Of a stretch of DNA of 64,000 nt, positions 1-8,923 are shown piece by piece; position 1 is the first letter of the stretch, and every line of letters starts with the position of its first letter. A program made the translations under genes and the position numbers. The notes under the pieces are model-generated. The model had not been told where the DNA came from, searched no databases, and saw nothing but the letters and a program-made list of their open reading frames with translations. Source of the stretch: Blastococcus sp. DSM 46786 (GTDB taxonomy: Bacteria; Actinomycetota; Actinomycetes; Mycobacteriales; Geodermatophilaceae); NCBI RefSeq assembly GCF_900109665.1, contig NZ_FOAO01000024.1, positions 1 to 64,000 of the forward strand, given 5' to 3'.

Positions 1-197
1 CACCAGACCATGCGGTCAGCGGTCATATCCGGTATTAGCCCCAATTTCTTGGAGTTATCCCAGAGCCAGGGGCAGGTTGCCCACGTGTTACTCACCCGTT
101 CGCCACTGATCCCCACCGAAGCGGTTCACCGTTCGACTTGCATGTGTTAAGCACGCCGCCAGCGTTCGTCCTGAGCCAGGATCAAACTCTCCGTAGA
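1..197 (-). rRNA. rrs: 16S ribosomal RNA, 5' end (partial)
   Basis: The complement of this stretch is the start of a bacterial 16S rRNA. The universal 27F site (GAGTTTGATCCTGGCTCAG) lies at about 171-189, followed by GACGAACGCTGGCGGCGTG and the V1/V2 region. The gene runs off the left edge, so only about 197 nt are present. The 5' end is placed 8 nt before the 27F site by analogy with E. coli. The V1/V2 sequence (GGTGAACCGCTTCGGTGGGG, CTCCAAGAAATTGGGG) resembles what I recall for Geodermatophilaceae. That is a recognition from memory, not a database match. Confidence 0.97.
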
Positions 198-400
198 TGA
201 TTTGATACCGGCTGAGAACCGAGAGCTGACACTCTCGATATCAATCAACCAAAGGAATCCCAGCCGATCCGAAGACCGGCACGGGGTATTACTTGGCACT
301 GACTTTCGGCACGCTGTTGAGTTCTCAAGGAGCGGATGCGCACGAATCCCGGCCAATTTCTTGGCCTTCGTCCGAGGCGATTTCTCCACTCTACACCGCG
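198..400 (-). promoter_or_regulatory. rrn leader and probable promoter region
   Basis: This is the non-coding region upstream of the 16S gene. On the minus strand it contains TTGAGAACTCAACAGCGTGC (about 309-328), which resembles the conserved pre-rRNA leader block of actinobacterial rrn operons linked to antitermination and 16S processing. A small hairpin (GGCCAA/TTGGCC, 351-366) lies upstream of it. A TAGAGT -10-like hexamer reads on the minus strand at 388-393, but no good TTGACA stands 17 nt upstream, so the exact promoter is uncertain. Further -10-like boxes (TACTGT, 485-490) could be additional rrn promoters. Confidence 0.6.
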
Positions 401-538
401 CTCCGCAGCAGCTCGGCCTCAGGGGCTCTGCCGGCGGTTTCCCGGGCCTCGCGGCCCGGTCCGTTCTCGCTCGGTGCAGGCAGAACAGTACACGCCCTCG
501 GAAGGGCTCTGCAGGGGGGTGGTGAGGCGCTGGAACGG

Positions 539-589
539 CCACCCTTCAGGGACCCGCGCCGAGCCTGCGAGGCGTGGGGGGAAGGGTGG
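539..589 (-). terminator. possible stem-loop after the AlkB-like gene
   Basis: A 9-bp inverted repeat (CCACCCTTC at 539-547, GAAGGGTGG at 581-589) lies just downstream of the AlkB-like gene and before the rrn promoter region. The loop is long (33 nt) and there is no U-tract. It may end the transcript, but this is weak. The rest of 400-597 holds no gene I can support. Confidence 0.25.
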
Positions 590-596
590 TCCTTCT

Positions 597-1226
597 TCAG
601 GCGACGCCGCGCGGGCGGAACTGGACGCTGACCCGCGGGCCCACCGGCCTCGCCGTCTTGGGGATGCAGTGCTCCCACGTCCGCTGGCACGAGCCACCCA
701 TCACGACGAGGTCGCCGTGCCCGAGGGGGAACCGCAGCGACTCCCCCCCACCGGCCGGCCGCAGCAGCAGCGGCCGCGGGGACCCGAAGGAGACGATGGC
801 CACCATGGTGTCCGCCGATCGCCCGCAGCCGATCCGGTCGCCGTGCCAGGCCACGCTGTCGCGCCCGTCCCGGTAGAGGCACATGCCTGCGGTGACGAAG
901 AGTTCGCCGAGCTCCGGCAGGTAGTGGCGGTTCAGCTGCTCGCGCGCGTCGGTCAGCAGCCGGTGCGGGAGCTCCTCCTGGCCGGAGTACCAGCGGAGCA
1001 GCCGTGGCACGGCGACCTCGCGTTCGTACATCTGGCGGCGGTCCTCCCGCCAGCCGATGTCGCCGAGCAGCACGTCCAGCACCTCGTCGGAGCCGGTCAC
1101 CCAGCCCGGCAGGTGGTCGACCCACGCGCCGGCGGAGAGCTCGTGCCGCGCGACGCGGCCGGCGAGGGGCGTGAGCGCGGCCTCCTCGGCCAGGTCCCAG
1201 ATGGAGGGCTGGTGCGCGAGCTGCAT
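597..1226 (-). CDS. alkB: AlkB-like 2-oxoglutarate/Fe(II) dioxygenase
   Basis: This is predicted to oxidatively remove alkyl groups from damaged bases in DNA or RNA, using Fe(II), 2-oxoglutarate and O2 in the cytoplasm. The 209-residue length suits the family. The iron ligands are visible as HGD at 128-130 (in WHGDRIG) and H186 in WEHCIPK. The 2-oxoglutarate-binding RxxxxxR is RVSVQFR at 198-204. The gene follows the RecQ-like helicase on the same strand with a 157-nt gap that contains its own promoter. The -10 box is TAGCGT, 6 nt before the ATG, so the mRNA is probably leaderless. A perfect 24-bp palindrome resembling an SOS box covers the -35 region. Family assignment is firm; substrate (DNA, RNA or protein) is not resolved. 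Confidence 0.9.
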   Translation of the reverse strand: MQLAHQPSIWDLAEEAALTPLAGRVARHELSAGAWVDHLPGWVTGSDEVLDVLLGDIGWREDRRQMYEREVAVPRLLRWYSGQEELPHRLLTDAREQLNRHYLPELGELFVTAGMCLYRDGRDSVAWHGDRIGCGRSADTMVAIVSFGSPRPLLLRPAGGGESLRFPLGHGDLVVMGGSCQRTWEHCIPKTARPVGPRVSVQFRPRGVA

Positions 1227-1244
1227 GCCGGCACGCTACTCCGA

Positions 1245-1268
1245 CTTTTCGCACATGTGTGCGAAAAG
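1245..1268. promoter_or_regulatory. 24-bp perfect palindrome, LexA-box-like, in the alkB promoter
   Basis: The palindrome has the core TCGCACATGTGTGCGA. The actinobacterial LexA box is usually written TCGAACNNNNGTTCGA, so this site has one symmetric change per half. It starts 18 nt upstream of the alkB ATG and overlaps the expected -35 position. LexA control of a repair gene is plausible, but another dimeric repressor could equally use it. Confidence 0.5.
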
Positions 1269-1383
1269 CTGTGGACAGCGGTCCCACCCAAGGACCACCT
1301 GGCGGGCCAGGTGAGCGCGCGAGGCGCGGGCGCTGTGGGCGGACCCGGTAGGCCTCACCCGTCGCCGGCTCACGGACAGGCCG

Positions 1384-3606
1384 TCAGGCGGTGAGCGCCA
1401 GGGCGAACGGCAGGACCGGCGCCGCCCCGGCCCGGCGCAGCTCCCGGCCGGCGACGGTCATGGTCCACCGCGAGTCGGCCAGGTCGTCGACGAGCAGCAC
1501 CGGCCCCGAGACCTCCGCCAGCCGCGCGCGGAGGTCCGGTCCCACGACGATCCGGTCCCACACCGCGGCCAGCCGGAAGGCGCTGTTCCCCCCGGGCTGC
1601 CCGGTCGGCCCACCGTGGGCGAGGGAGAGCTCGCCGAGGTAGGGCAGCCGCCCCATGCGGGCCAGGCCCTGCGCGACGCCGCTCACCAGCTGCGGGCGGC
1701 GTCGCGACGGCATCGCCACCACCGCGGCCGGGCGCTCTGCCCAGTCCCAGGCGGCGAGCACCCGGCCGCAGGCCCGCAGCAGCTCCTCGTCGGGCGGCAC
1801 GTCGGAGACCGAGCGCCGCACCGGGACCTCGAAGGCCGCGTCCGGGTCCTCCTCGATGCCCGGCGCCTCGAGGTCGAGCTCGACCACCCCGCCGACGCCG
1901 TCGTCCCCGAGCAGGCTGCGCAACCGCTGGCCCCAGCCCAGGTCGGTGAGCCGGGCGACCGCCCGGCCCGTCTGCAGCTGCTCCCCCGGCGGGATCTTCC
2001 CCTTCACGTCGACGCCGAGCCGGTCGGCGCCGGTCGGCCACATGGCGCGGGGCGCCAGCTCCACGCCGGGCCGGTCGAGCGCGGCGGAGGCCGCCTCGGA
2101 CGCCGCCTCCGGGACGTCGGTCGCGTACCAGGGGCCGGCGCAGACGTCGCACCGGCCGCACGGGGCGGCCGTCGGGTCGTCGAGCGCGGATTGCAGGAAC
2201 GCCATGCGGCACTCGGCCTCGCCGACCGGCTTGGCGTAGGTCAGCATCGCGCGCTGCTCGGCCTCGCGGGTGCGGGTGACGCGGGCGTAGCGGTCCGCGT
2301 CGTAGACCCACGGCTGCCCGGTCGAGCGCCAGCCGCCCTGCACCCGCTCCACCGCACCGTCGACGGCGAGCACTTTCAGCAGCAGCTCCAGCCGGGAGCG
2401 GCGGACGTCGGCCACCGTCTCCAGCCGGGCCACCGACCACGCCATTCCGTCGGCCATCGCCGTCAGCACCGCGGCGGCGTGGTCCTCCCGCGGCATCGAG
2501 GAGGTGGCGAACCACTGCCAGATGGCGATGTCCTCGAGCCCGGGGAGCAGCAGGACGTCGGCGTGCTCGACGGCGCGCCCGGCGCGGCCGACCTGCTGGT
2601 AGTAGCTGACCGGGGAGGACGGCGCGCCCAAGTGGACGACGAAACCCAGGTCGGGCTTGTCGAAGCCCATGCCGAGGGCCGAGGTGGCGACCAGCGCCTT
2701 CACCTCGTTGCCCCGCAACGCCTCCTCGGCGTCCTTGCGGTCGGCGTCGTCGAGCCGGCCGGTGTAGGCGCGTACCTCGTGGCCGGCGTCGCGCAGCAGG
2801 TTCGCCGTCTCCTCCGCCGCCGCGACGGTGAGCGTGTAGACGATGCCGCTGCCCGGCAGGTCGCCGAGGTGGGCGGCCAGCCAGGCCAGCCGCGCCCGGT
2901 CCGACGGCAGGCGCAGCACGCCGAGCCGCAGCGAGTCGCGGGAGAGCGGGCCGCGGACCGTCGTCACCTCGACGCCACCGGCGCCCAGTTGCTCCGCGAC
3001 GTCGGCGACCACGCGCTCGTTCGCCGTCGCCGTCGTCGCCAGCACGGGGGTGCCGTCGGGAAGGGTGCCCAGCAGGTCGCGGATGCGGCGGTAGTCGGGG
3101 CGGAAGTCGTGCCCCCAGTCGGAGACGCAGTGCGCCTCGTCGACGACGACCAACCCGCAGCGGGCGACCAGCCCGGGCAGCTGCTCCTCGCGGAACCGCG
3201 GGTTGGTGAGCCGCTCGGGCGAGACGAGCAGGACGTCGACGTCGTCGGCGGCCAGGCGTGCCGCGATGTCGTCCCACTCGGTCATGTTGGCGCTGGAGAT
3301 CTCGACCGCGCGGATGCCGGCGCGGGCCGCGGCGGCCACCTGATCGCGCATCAGCGCCAGCAGCGGCGACACGAGCAGCGTCGGGCCCGCGCCGCGGCGG
3401 CGGAGCAGGGCGGTGGAGACGAAGTAGACGGCGGACTTGCCCCAGCCGGTGCGCTGGACGACCAGCGCCCGCTGGGAGCGCTCGACCAGCGCGGCGACGG
3501 CGGCGTCCTGCCCCTCGCGGAAGACGGCGTCGGGGCGGCCGGTCAGCTCCCGGAGGATCTCCAGGGCCTCGTCGGCGATCGAGGACGGCGGTGCGGCGGT
3601 GCTCAT
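1384..3606 (-). CDS. RecQ-like ATP-dependent DNA helicase with C-terminal phosphoribosyltransferase-like domain
   Basis: This 740-residue protein is predicted to be a 3'-5' DNA helicase in repair or replication-fork processing. Visible motifs are Walker A TGWGKS (53-58), DEAH (156-159), ATTATAN (190-196), motif VI QQVGRAGR (337-344) and a RecQ-type zinc site (C466, CGRCDVC at 483-489). No HRDC domain is evident. Residues ~590-740 look like a type I phosphoribosyltransferase fold, ending with VLLVDDLADSRWT (703-715) at the PRPP-loop position, although the usual TGxT is replaced by SRWT. The start is the ATG at 3606, because upstream in-frame sequence is not coding-like. It is divergent from the PHP gene across 119 bp. 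The helicase call is firm and the role of the tail is unknown. Confidence 0.92.
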   Translation of the reverse strand: MSTAAPPSSIADEALEILRELTGRPDAVFREGQDAAVAALVERSQRALVVQRTGWGKSAVYFVSTALLRRRGAGPTLLVSPLLALMRDQVAAAARAGIRAVEISSANMTEWDDIAARLAADDVDVLLVSPERLTNPRFREEQLPGLVARCGLVVVDEAHCVSDWGHDFRPDYRRIRDLLGTLPDGTPVLATTATANERVVADVAEQLGAGGVEVTTVRGPLSRDSLRLGVLRLPSDRARLAWLAAHLGDLPGSGIVYTLTVAAAEETANLLRDAGHEVRAYTGRLDDADRKDAEEALRGNEVKALVATSALGMGFDKPDLGFVVHLGAPSSPVSYYQQVGRAGRAVEHADVLLLPGLEDIAIWQWFATSSMPREDHAAAVLTAMADGMAWSVARLETVADVRRSRLELLLKVLAVDGAVERVQGGWRSTGQPWVYDADRYARVTRTREAEQRAMLTYAKPVGEAECRMAFLQSALDDPTAAPCGRCDVCAGPWYATDVPEAASEAASAALDRPGVELAPRAMWPTGADRLGVDVKGKIPPGEQLQTGRAVARLTDLGWGQRLRSLLGDDGVGGVVELDLEAPGIEEDPDAAFEVPVRRSVSDVPPDEELLRACGRVLAAWDWAERPAAVVAMPSRRRPQLVSGVAQGLARMGRLPYLGELSLAHGGPTGQPGGNSAFRLAAVWDRIVVGPDLRARLAEVSGPVLLVDDLADSRWTMTVAGRELRRAGAAPVLPFALALTA

Positions 3607-3725
3607 GCCGACGACAGTAGGCACGGGCAGGGACGGAACGGGTGGCCGCGCGGCAGAGGTGGCGCGGAGCGCTCCGGCTCCCCAGCGGAGCTGTGACGGG
3701 GACGGCGGGGGAGAATCCACAGGCG

Positions 3726-4571
3726 ATGGCACTCGAGAGGGCACACCAGGGGCAGCTGCCGCCCGACAACCACGTGCACACCCACTGGTCGTGGGACACA
3801 CCCGACTCCTCGACGATGCGCAAGGCCTGCGAGCGGGCGATCGCCCAGGGGCTGCCGGCGATCGCGTTCACCGAGCACCTGGACTTCACCGTGTGGCACG
3901 ACGAGGACCGGGCCACCGAGGAGGGGCTGGTCGACCGCTACCCGGCCCACCAGCTGCCCATCGACGTCGAGGGCTACGTCGCTGAGCTGGCCGAGGTCCG
4001 CGACCGGTTCCCGGAGCTGCGCATCTGGTCGGGGATCGAGACCGGCGAGCCGCACCTGTTCGCCGCGAGCATCGCCAGGCACCTCGAGGACTCCCCGGTC
4101 GACCGGATCCTGGGCTCGCTGCACTCGCTCTCCGACGAGGGCCGGCTGGTCGGGGTGGGGCGGCTGCTGCACGTCGACGCCGACGCGACGATGCGCCGCT
4201 ACCTCGGCGAGATGGTCGGGATGATCGAGAGCAGCGACGTCTTCCAGGTCCTGGCCCACGTGGACTTCCCGCGCCGGTACTGGCCCGGCGGCTCGCACCG
4301 GTACGTGGAGAAGGACTACGAGGAGGAGTACCGGGCGGTGTTCCGGGCGCTCGCCGGCAGCGGCCGGGCGCTGGAGATCAACACCAGCAGCCCGCTCGCC
4401 TCCGCCGACCAGGTGCGCTGGTTCCGCGAGGAGGGCGGCGAGGCGGTCAGCTTCGGCAGCGACGCGCACGCGCCCACGGCCGTCGGGCAGAAGTTCGACC
4501 TGGCCGCCGCCGTCGCCGAGGCCGCCGGATTCCGGCCCGGGCGCGACCGCTTCGACTTCTGGCGCCGCTGA
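3726..4571 (+). CDS. PHP-domain histidinol-phosphatase-like phosphoesterase
   Basis: This is a 281-residue metal-dependent phosphoesterase of the PHP superfamily, resembling the HisK-type histidinol phosphatase that releases phosphate in the penultimate step of histidine synthesis. Metal-binding motifs occur in order: HVHTH (16-20), EHLDF (50-54), GIETGE (103-108), GSLHS (130-134), AHVDF (177-181) and GSDAH (244-248). Length fits the family. The neighbours are not his genes, so the true substrate could be another phosphate monoester. It is transcribed divergently from the helicase and ends 3 nt before the convergent BenE-like gene. Confidence 0.85.
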   Translation: MALERAHQGQLPPDNHVHTHWSWDTPDSSTMRKACERAIAQGLPAIAFTEHLDFTVWHDEDRATEEGLVDRYPAHQLPIDVEGYVAELAEVRDRFPELRIWSGIETGEPHLFAASIARHLEDSPVDRILGSLHSLSDEGRLVGVGRLLHVDADATMRRYLGEMVGMIESSDVFQVLAHVDFPRRYWPGGSHRYVEKDYEEEYRAVFRALAGSGRALEINTSSPLASADQVRWFREEGGEAVSFGSDAHAPTAVGQKFDLAAAVAEAAGFRPGRDRFDFWRR

Positions 4572-4574
4572 CCG

Positions 4575-5744
4575 TCAAGCCGGGGCGACGGCGGGCTGCG
4601 GCCGGTACCAGGCCCAGAACGCCAGGCCGACGACGAGCGACCAGAACGCCGACCCGATGCCGCCCACGGTGACGCCGCTGATCGCCACGAGGAAGGTGGC
4701 GACGACGGGGATCCGGTCCTCCGGCCGCGCCAGCGCGCCGCTCAGGGAGGCCGCCAGCACCGGCCACAGCGCCAGGCCGGCGGCCGCGGCGACGAACCCG
4801 GCCGGGGCGGTGACCACCAGCGCGGCGACGGCGGCCGAGACGAGCGCGAACGCCACGTAGGCCAGCCCGGCGGTGCGGGCGGCGAGGTAGCGGCGCGACG
4901 GGTCGGGGTCCGCCTCGGGGCCGGCGGCGAGCGCCGCGCTGATGGCGGCCAGGTTGATCGCGTGCCCGCCGAACGGGGCGCCGAGCAGCGTGCCGGCGCC
5001 GGTGACGGCCATGGCCGACCGCCAGGGCGCCCGGTAGCCGTAGGCCGCCAGCACCGCCATGCCGGGCACGTTCTGCGAGGCCATGGTGACCAGGAACAGC
5101 GGCAGCGCGAGCCCGATCACGGCGGTCGAGCCCACGTCCGGCGTCGTCCACTCGAGTGCGGGGACCAGGGCGGCGGCGTCCACCCCGCCGTCGCGCCAGG
5201 CCAGCCAGCCGATGATGCCGAGGGTGACGGCGAACGCGGCCGGCACGGCCCAGCGGGGGGAGAAGCGCAGCAGGACCACCCAGACCAGCACGACCGGGAC
5301 CACCAGCCAGGGCATCTCCAGCGCGGACCGGACCGGCTGCAGGCAGAGCGGGACCAGGACGCCGGCCAGCATCGCCTGGGCCAGCACCGGCGGGATCCCC
5401 GCGATCGCGCCGCCCAACCGGGGCCACGCCGCCGTGAGCAGCACGAGCGCACCGACCAGCACGAAGGCGCCGACGGCGACCTCCCAGGACGGCGCGGAGG
5501 CCGTCGCGAGGAGGGCCGCACCGGGCGTGGACCAGGCGACGGTGATCGGCATCCGCGTCCGCTGGGCCAGCAGCACGGTGGCCACCCCCATCGCCACCGA
5601 CAGCACGACCAGGCCCGAGGCCGCCTGCCCCGGTGTGGCGCCGACCGCCCGCAGCCCGGTGAGCACGACGGCGAAGGAGCTCAGGAAGCCGACGAGCGCC
5701 GTCACCAGCCCCGCGACGGTCGTCGACGAGGGGGCGGCGGGCAC
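4575..5744 (-). CDS. BenE-family benzoate/H+ symporter-like permease
   Basis: The 389-residue protein is almost entirely hydrophobic, with about 11-12 predicted membrane spans. It carries the family-typical block WSTPGAALLATA near residue 70 and a matching TxGI-rich second half. BenE proteins import benzoate with protons at the inner membrane. No benzoate-degradation gene is adjacent, so the cargo is open. It converges with the PHP gene (3-nt gap) and is divergent from the GNAT gene. Confidence 0.82.
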   Translation of the reverse strand: MPAAPSSTTVAGLVTALVGFLSSFAVVLTGLRAVGATPGQAASGLVVLSVAMGVATVLLAQRTRMPITVAWSTPGAALLATASAPSWEVAVGAFVLVGALVLLTAAWPRLGGAIAGIPPVLAQAMLAGVLVPLCLQPVRSALEMPWLVVPVVLVWVVLLRFSPRWAVPAAFAVTLGIIGWLAWRDGGVDAAALVPALEWTTPDVGSTAVIGLALPLFLVTMASQNVPGMAVLAAYGYRAPWRSAMAVTGAGTLLGAPFGGHAINLAAISAALAAGPEADPDPSRRYLAARTAGLAYVAFALVSAAVAALVVTAPAGFVAAAAGLALWPVLAASLSGALARPEDRIPVVATFLVAISGVTVGGIGSAFWSLVVGLAFWAWYRPQPAVAPA

Positions 5745-5848
5745 GGCGGGGGACGCTAGCGGAGCGGACCGGGGGCGCTTCGTCGACGCCGGGCCGAGGT
5801 GGCCGACCTCACGCCCGGACCCGGCCCACCCGGCCTACGTTGCCGATC

Positions 5849-6382
5849 ATGGCTGCCTCCGCTCCGACGACCCGGGACGCCACCGTGGCCGACGCCGCCG
5901 CCTGCGCGGCGATCTACGCGCCCTACGTCACCGGCACCGCGATCACCTTCGAGACCGAGCCGCCGACGGCCGAGCAGATGGCCGACCGGATCGCCGCGGC
6001 CCTGCGCAGGCACGCCTGGCTGGTGCTGGAGGACGACGGCGTCGTCGTCGGGTACGCCTACGCCGGGCCGTACAAGGAGCGCGCGGCGTACCGGTGGTCG
6101 TGCGAGGTGAGCGTCTACCTGGCCCAGGGGTACGGGCGGCACGGTGGCGGGCGGGCGCTGTACACCGCCCTGTTCGACCGGCTGGCCGCGCGCGGCTACC
6201 GGACCGCGATCGCCGGCATGACGCTGCCCAACGAGCCGAGCGAGGGGCTGCACGCGGCGATGGGCTTCGAACCGATCGGCACCTACCGGCGCATCGGCTG
6301 GAAGCACGGCCGGTGGCGGGACGTGCTGTGGGCGCAACGGCCGCTGGGCAGCTACGACGACGAGCCGGTCGAGCCGAGCTGA
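5849..6382 (+). CDS. GNAT acetyltransferase of the phosphinothricin acetyltransferase (PAT/Bar) type
   Basis: This 177-residue enzyme is predicted to transfer acetyl from acetyl-CoA to a small amine such as phosphinothricin or methionine sulfoximine. The family block YAGPYKERAAYRWSCEVSVY is clear at about residues 68-87, followed by the acetyl-CoA loop QGYGRHGGGRALY and NEPSEGLHAAMGFEPIG. I chose the ATG at 5849; a TTG three codons upstream is also possible. The product ends 55 nt before the carbamate kinase gene but is separated from it by that gene's own promoter and operator. Confidence 0.9.
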   Translation: MAASAPTTRDATVADAAACAAIYAPYVTGTAITFETEPPTAEQMADRIAAALRRHAWLVLEDDGVVVGYAYAGPYKERAAYRWSCEVSVYLAQGYGRHGGGRALYTALFDRLAARGYRTAIAGMTLPNEPSEGLHAAMGFEPIGTYRRIGWKHGRWRDVLWAQRPLGSYDDEPVEPS

Positions 6383-6398
6383 CCCGGCCCGGGGCAAC

Positions 6399-6413
6399 TA
6401 CTTCACCGCTAAG
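6399..6413 (-). promoter_or_regulatory. regulon operator, site 1 (carbamate kinase promoter)
   Basis: Minus-strand sequence CTTAGCGGTGAAGTA matches the shared 15-mer YTYAGCRSTGARRTA. On the plus strand the same bases carry the -35 hexamer TTCACC (6402-6407), followed 17 nt later by a TAGGGT -10 (6425-6430) and, after 7 nt, the GTG start. The mRNA is therefore probably leaderless, and a protein bound here would block the -35. Confidence 0.7.
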
Positions 6414-6437
6414 GGAAATGCGGCTAGGGTCCCCGGG

Positions 6438-7409
6438 GTGACGTCGAACCGCGTGGTGATCGCCCTCGGCGGCAACGCCATGACCGGCGCCGACGGCTCC
6501 GCGACGCCCGAGGCGCAGCGCGACGCGATCCGGGAGGCCGCCGGGCACGTCGCCGAGGTGGTCGCCGCCGGTGTCCAGGTGGTGCTCACCCACGGCAACG
6601 GCCCGCAGGTGGGCAACCTGCTGGTGAAGAACGAGCTCGCGGCGCACGAGGTGCCGCCGGTGCCGCTGGACTGGAACGTCGCGCAGACCCAGGCCACGAT
6701 CGGCTTCACCGTGGCCGACGAGCTCGACGCCGCTCTCGCCGCGCGCGGCCTGCCCCAGCGCACCGCCGCGCTGGTCACCCGGACGCTCGTCGACGGCGAC
6801 GACCCACACTTCGCCGAACCGTCCAAGCCGGTCGGCCGCTTCCTCCCCCGCGAGCGGGCGGAACGGTTCGTCTCGCTCGGCCAGACCTGGGAGGACCGCG
6901 GCGAGAAGGGCTGGCGGCGCGTCGTCGCCTCCCCGGAGCCGCTGTCCGTCGTCGACTCCCCCGCCATCCACGCCCTGGCCGCGGCGGGGTTCGTCGTCGT
7001 CTGCGCCGGCGGCGGCGGCATCCCCGTCGTCGACGACCACGTGGACGGGCACGCCCTGCGCGGCGTCGAGGCGGTCATCGACAAGGACCTGACCGCCGCG
7101 ATCCTCGCCCGCGACGTCGAGGCCGACACCCTCGTGATCGCCACCGACGTCCCGAACGTCATGGTCGATTTCGGGACGCCGGCGCAGCGCCCGCTGGGCC
7201 GGGTGACCGTCGCCGAGGTCCGCGAGCTCGCCGCCGCGGGCCAGTTCGCCCGCGGCTCGATGGGCCCCAAGGTCGAGGCCGCCCTACGTTTCGTGGAGGG
7301 CTCCACCCCCGGCCACGCCCCGCCCCCGCGCGCCGTCATCACCTCGCTCGACCACATCGCCGACGCCGTCCGCGGCGACGACGCCGGCACCGTCCTCACC
7401 TCCTCCTGA
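6438..7409 (+). CDS. arcC: carbamate kinase
   Basis: This 323-residue amino-acid-kinase-fold enzyme interconverts carbamoyl phosphate + ADP and carbamate + ATP in the cytoplasm. Seen are the N-terminal [44 protein letters not shown] and the C-terminal [15 protein letters not shown], all canonical for carbamate kinase, at normal length. It is the first gene of a two-gene operon with the ring-opening amidohydrolase (11-nt gap). The operon shares its operator with fdrA/DUF1116, whose E. coli relatives make carbamoyl phosphate in the allantoin/oxamate pathway. This suggests a catabolic, ATP-forming role rather than arginine deimination, since no arcA or arcB is seen. The GTG start lies 7 nt from the -10 box. 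Confidence 0.95.
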   Translation: MTSNRVVIALGGNAMTGADGSATPEAQRDAIREAAGHVAEVVAAGVQVVLTHGNGPQVGNLLVKNELAAHEVPPVPLDWNVAQTQATIGFTVADELDAALAARGLPQRTAALVTRTLVDGDDPHFAEPSKPVGRFLPRERAERFVSLGQTWEDRGEKGWRRVVASPEPLSVVDSPAIHALAAAGFVVVCAGGGGIPVVDDHVDGHALRGVEAVIDKDLTAAILARDVEADTLVIATDVPNVMVDFGTPAQRPLGRVTVAEVRELAAAGQFARGSMGPKVEAALRFVEGSTPGHAPPPRAVITSLDHIADAVRGDDAGTVLTSS

Positions 7410-7420
7410 AGGGAATCCGC

Positions 7421-8524
7421 ATGCCCGCACCGATCGAGGTCCGCAAGGTCCCGCTGCACAACGTCAGCGACGCCTCCGAGCTCGCCAAGCTCATCGACGA
7501 CGGCGTGATGGAGGCCGACCGCGTCGTCGCCGTCATCGGCAAGACCGAGGGCAACGGCGGGATCAACGACTACACGCGGATCATCGCCGACCGCGCCTTC
7601 CGTGAGGTGCTCCTCGAGAAGGGCAGCCGCTCCAAGGAGGAGGTCGGTGACATCCCGATCGTGTGGTCCGGCGGCACCGACGGCGTCATCAGCCCACACG
7701 CGACGATCTTCGCCACGCTTCCCGAGGACGCCGTCGAGAAGACCGACGAGCCGCGGCTGACCGTGGGCTACGCGATGAGCGACGTCCTGCTGCCCGAGGA
7801 CATCGGCCGGGTGGCGATGGTCGAGAAGGTCGCCGAGGGCGTGAAGAAGGCGATGGCGGCCGCGGGCATCACCGACCCGGCCGACGTGCACTACGTGCAG
7901 ACCAAGACGCCGCTGCTGACGATCGACACCATTCGCGACGCCCACCAGCGCGGGGAGACGACGATCCTGGAGGAGCCGCACGGCTCGATGGACATCTCCA
8001 ACGGCACGACGGCGCTGGGCATCGCGGTGGCGCTCGGCGAGATCGAGATGCCGACGCAGGAGCAGGTCATGCGCGACCTGTCCCTGTACTCGTCGGTCGC
8101 GTCCTGCTCGTCCGGCGTGGAGCTGGACCGGGCGCAGATCGTCGTCGTCGGCAACGCCCGCGGGCACGGCGGCAGCTACCGCGTCGGCCACTCGGTGATG
8201 AAGGACGCGCTGGACCAGGACGGCATCTGGGCCGCGATCCGCGACGCCGGCCTGGAGCTGCCCGAGCGCCCGCACCACACCGACCTGGGCGACCGGCTGG
8301 TCAACGTCTTCCTCAAGTGCGAGGCCTCGCCCGACGGCAAGGTGCGCGGGCGGCGCAACGCCATGCTGGACGACTCCGACGTCTCCTGGCACCGCCAGAT
8401 CAAGGCGACCGTCGGCGGCGTCACCGCGTCGGTGACCGGCGATCCGGCGGTGTTCGTCTCGGTGGCCGCGGTGCACCAGGGCCCGTCCGGCGGCGGTCCG
8501 GTCGCCGCGATCGTCCGCGCGTGA
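7421..8524 (+). CDS. ring-opening amidohydrolase (barbiturase / cyanuric acid hydrolase family)
   Basis: This 367-residue enzyme hydrolyses a cyclic amide. The family includes cyanuric acid hydrolase (AtzD) and barbiturase, and its fold has three homologous domains, each contributing a Lys-Ser pair. The pairs can be read here as K41/S83 (VWSGGTDGV), K162/S230 (ASCSSGVE) and K299/S356 ([10 protein letters not shown]), so the active site looks complete. I cannot decide between cyanurate and barbiturate from motifs alone. The regulon context (uracil-type permease, molybdenum hydroxylase, FdrA system) favours barbiturate or a related pyrimidine dione, giving a ureido acid. An SD-like GAAGGGA precedes the ATG. 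Confidence 0.92.
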   Translation: MPAPIEVRKVPLHNVSDASELAKLIDDGVMEADRVVAVIGKTEGNGGINDYTRIIADRAFREVLLEKGSRSKEEVGDIPIVWSGGTDGVISPHATIFATLPEDAVEKTDEPRLTVGYAMSDVLLPEDIGRVAMVEKVAEGVKKAMAAAGITDPADVHYVQTKTPLLTIDTIRDAHQRGETTILEEPHGSMDISNGTTALGIAVALGEIEMPTQEQVMRDLSLYSSVASCSSGVELDRAQIVVVGNARGHGGSYRVGHSVMKDALDQDGIWAAIRDAGLELPERPHHTDLGDRLVNVFLKCEASPDGKVRGRRNAMLDDSDVSWHRQIKATVGGVTASVTGDPAVFVSVAAVHQGPSGGGPVAAIVRA

Positions 8525-8620
8525 CGACAGCCGTTCCTCGAGGGGCATCGCAGCGAGGGACGAGCGAGGAGCGGACCGGGGCGCGGAGTCGCGCCATGAG
8601 CAAGGCGTAGCTCCCAGAAC

Positions 8621-8680
8621 ACGACTTCGGGGAAGCAGGGGTCCGGACGGCGGTCCGGAGCCCTGCTTCCCCGAAGTCGT
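8621..8680. repeat. 60-bp nested palindrome (family 2, copy 1), possible bidirectional terminator
   Basis: Perfect 20-bp arms (ACGACTTCGGGGAAGCAGGG, 8621-8640; its complement, 8661-8680) enclose a smaller inverted repeat (TCCGGAC/GTCCGGA). It lies after the amidohydrolase gene and before a converging minus-strand frame. There is no U-tract. The outer arm matches the arm of the element at 35331-35392 at 16 of 20 positions, so this may be a dispersed repeat as well as a terminator. Confidence 0.75.
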
Positions 8681-8692
8681 CCCCGGGAACGG

Positions 8693-8923
8693 TCAGGCCA
8701 GGAGGCCGCGGAGGCCGACCGTCGTCACCGGCACGGACGTCGGGGTCAGCGTCGTCAGCACGGTCTCGGGGTCGCCGGCCAGGCGCAGGGCCGGCGGATC
8801 GAGGGCGAAGTCCAACCCGGCCGGGGAGCCCGCCTCGGCACGGCCCCGCGCATTCTCGACGCCTGTCCCAGAAGAAAGTCGAGTCGCTGAGTCGACATTT
8901 CCGGGACGGTCACCGAATGGCAC
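8693..8923 (-). pseudogene. possible gene remnant or small hypothetical protein
   Basis: A 76-codon frame opens with GTG at 8923. Its last ~48 codons (from AEAGSPAGLDFALDPP to VGLRGLLA) have the strong G/C third-position bias of real genes here. The first ~28 codons do not and read like intergenic DNA. This looks like the 3' end of a decayed gene, or a short gene with a later start. I do not recognise the product. Position just before the bidirectional hairpin is consistent with a converging transcription unit. The rest of 8524-9057 holds no other gene I can support. Confidence 0.3.

Noticed and set aside
1615-3696. A 693-codon open frame on the plus strand
   Set aside because: It is antisense to the RecQ-like helicase and exists because stops are rare in 70+% GC DNA. 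Its translation is Gly/Arg/Val-rich with no recognisable domain.
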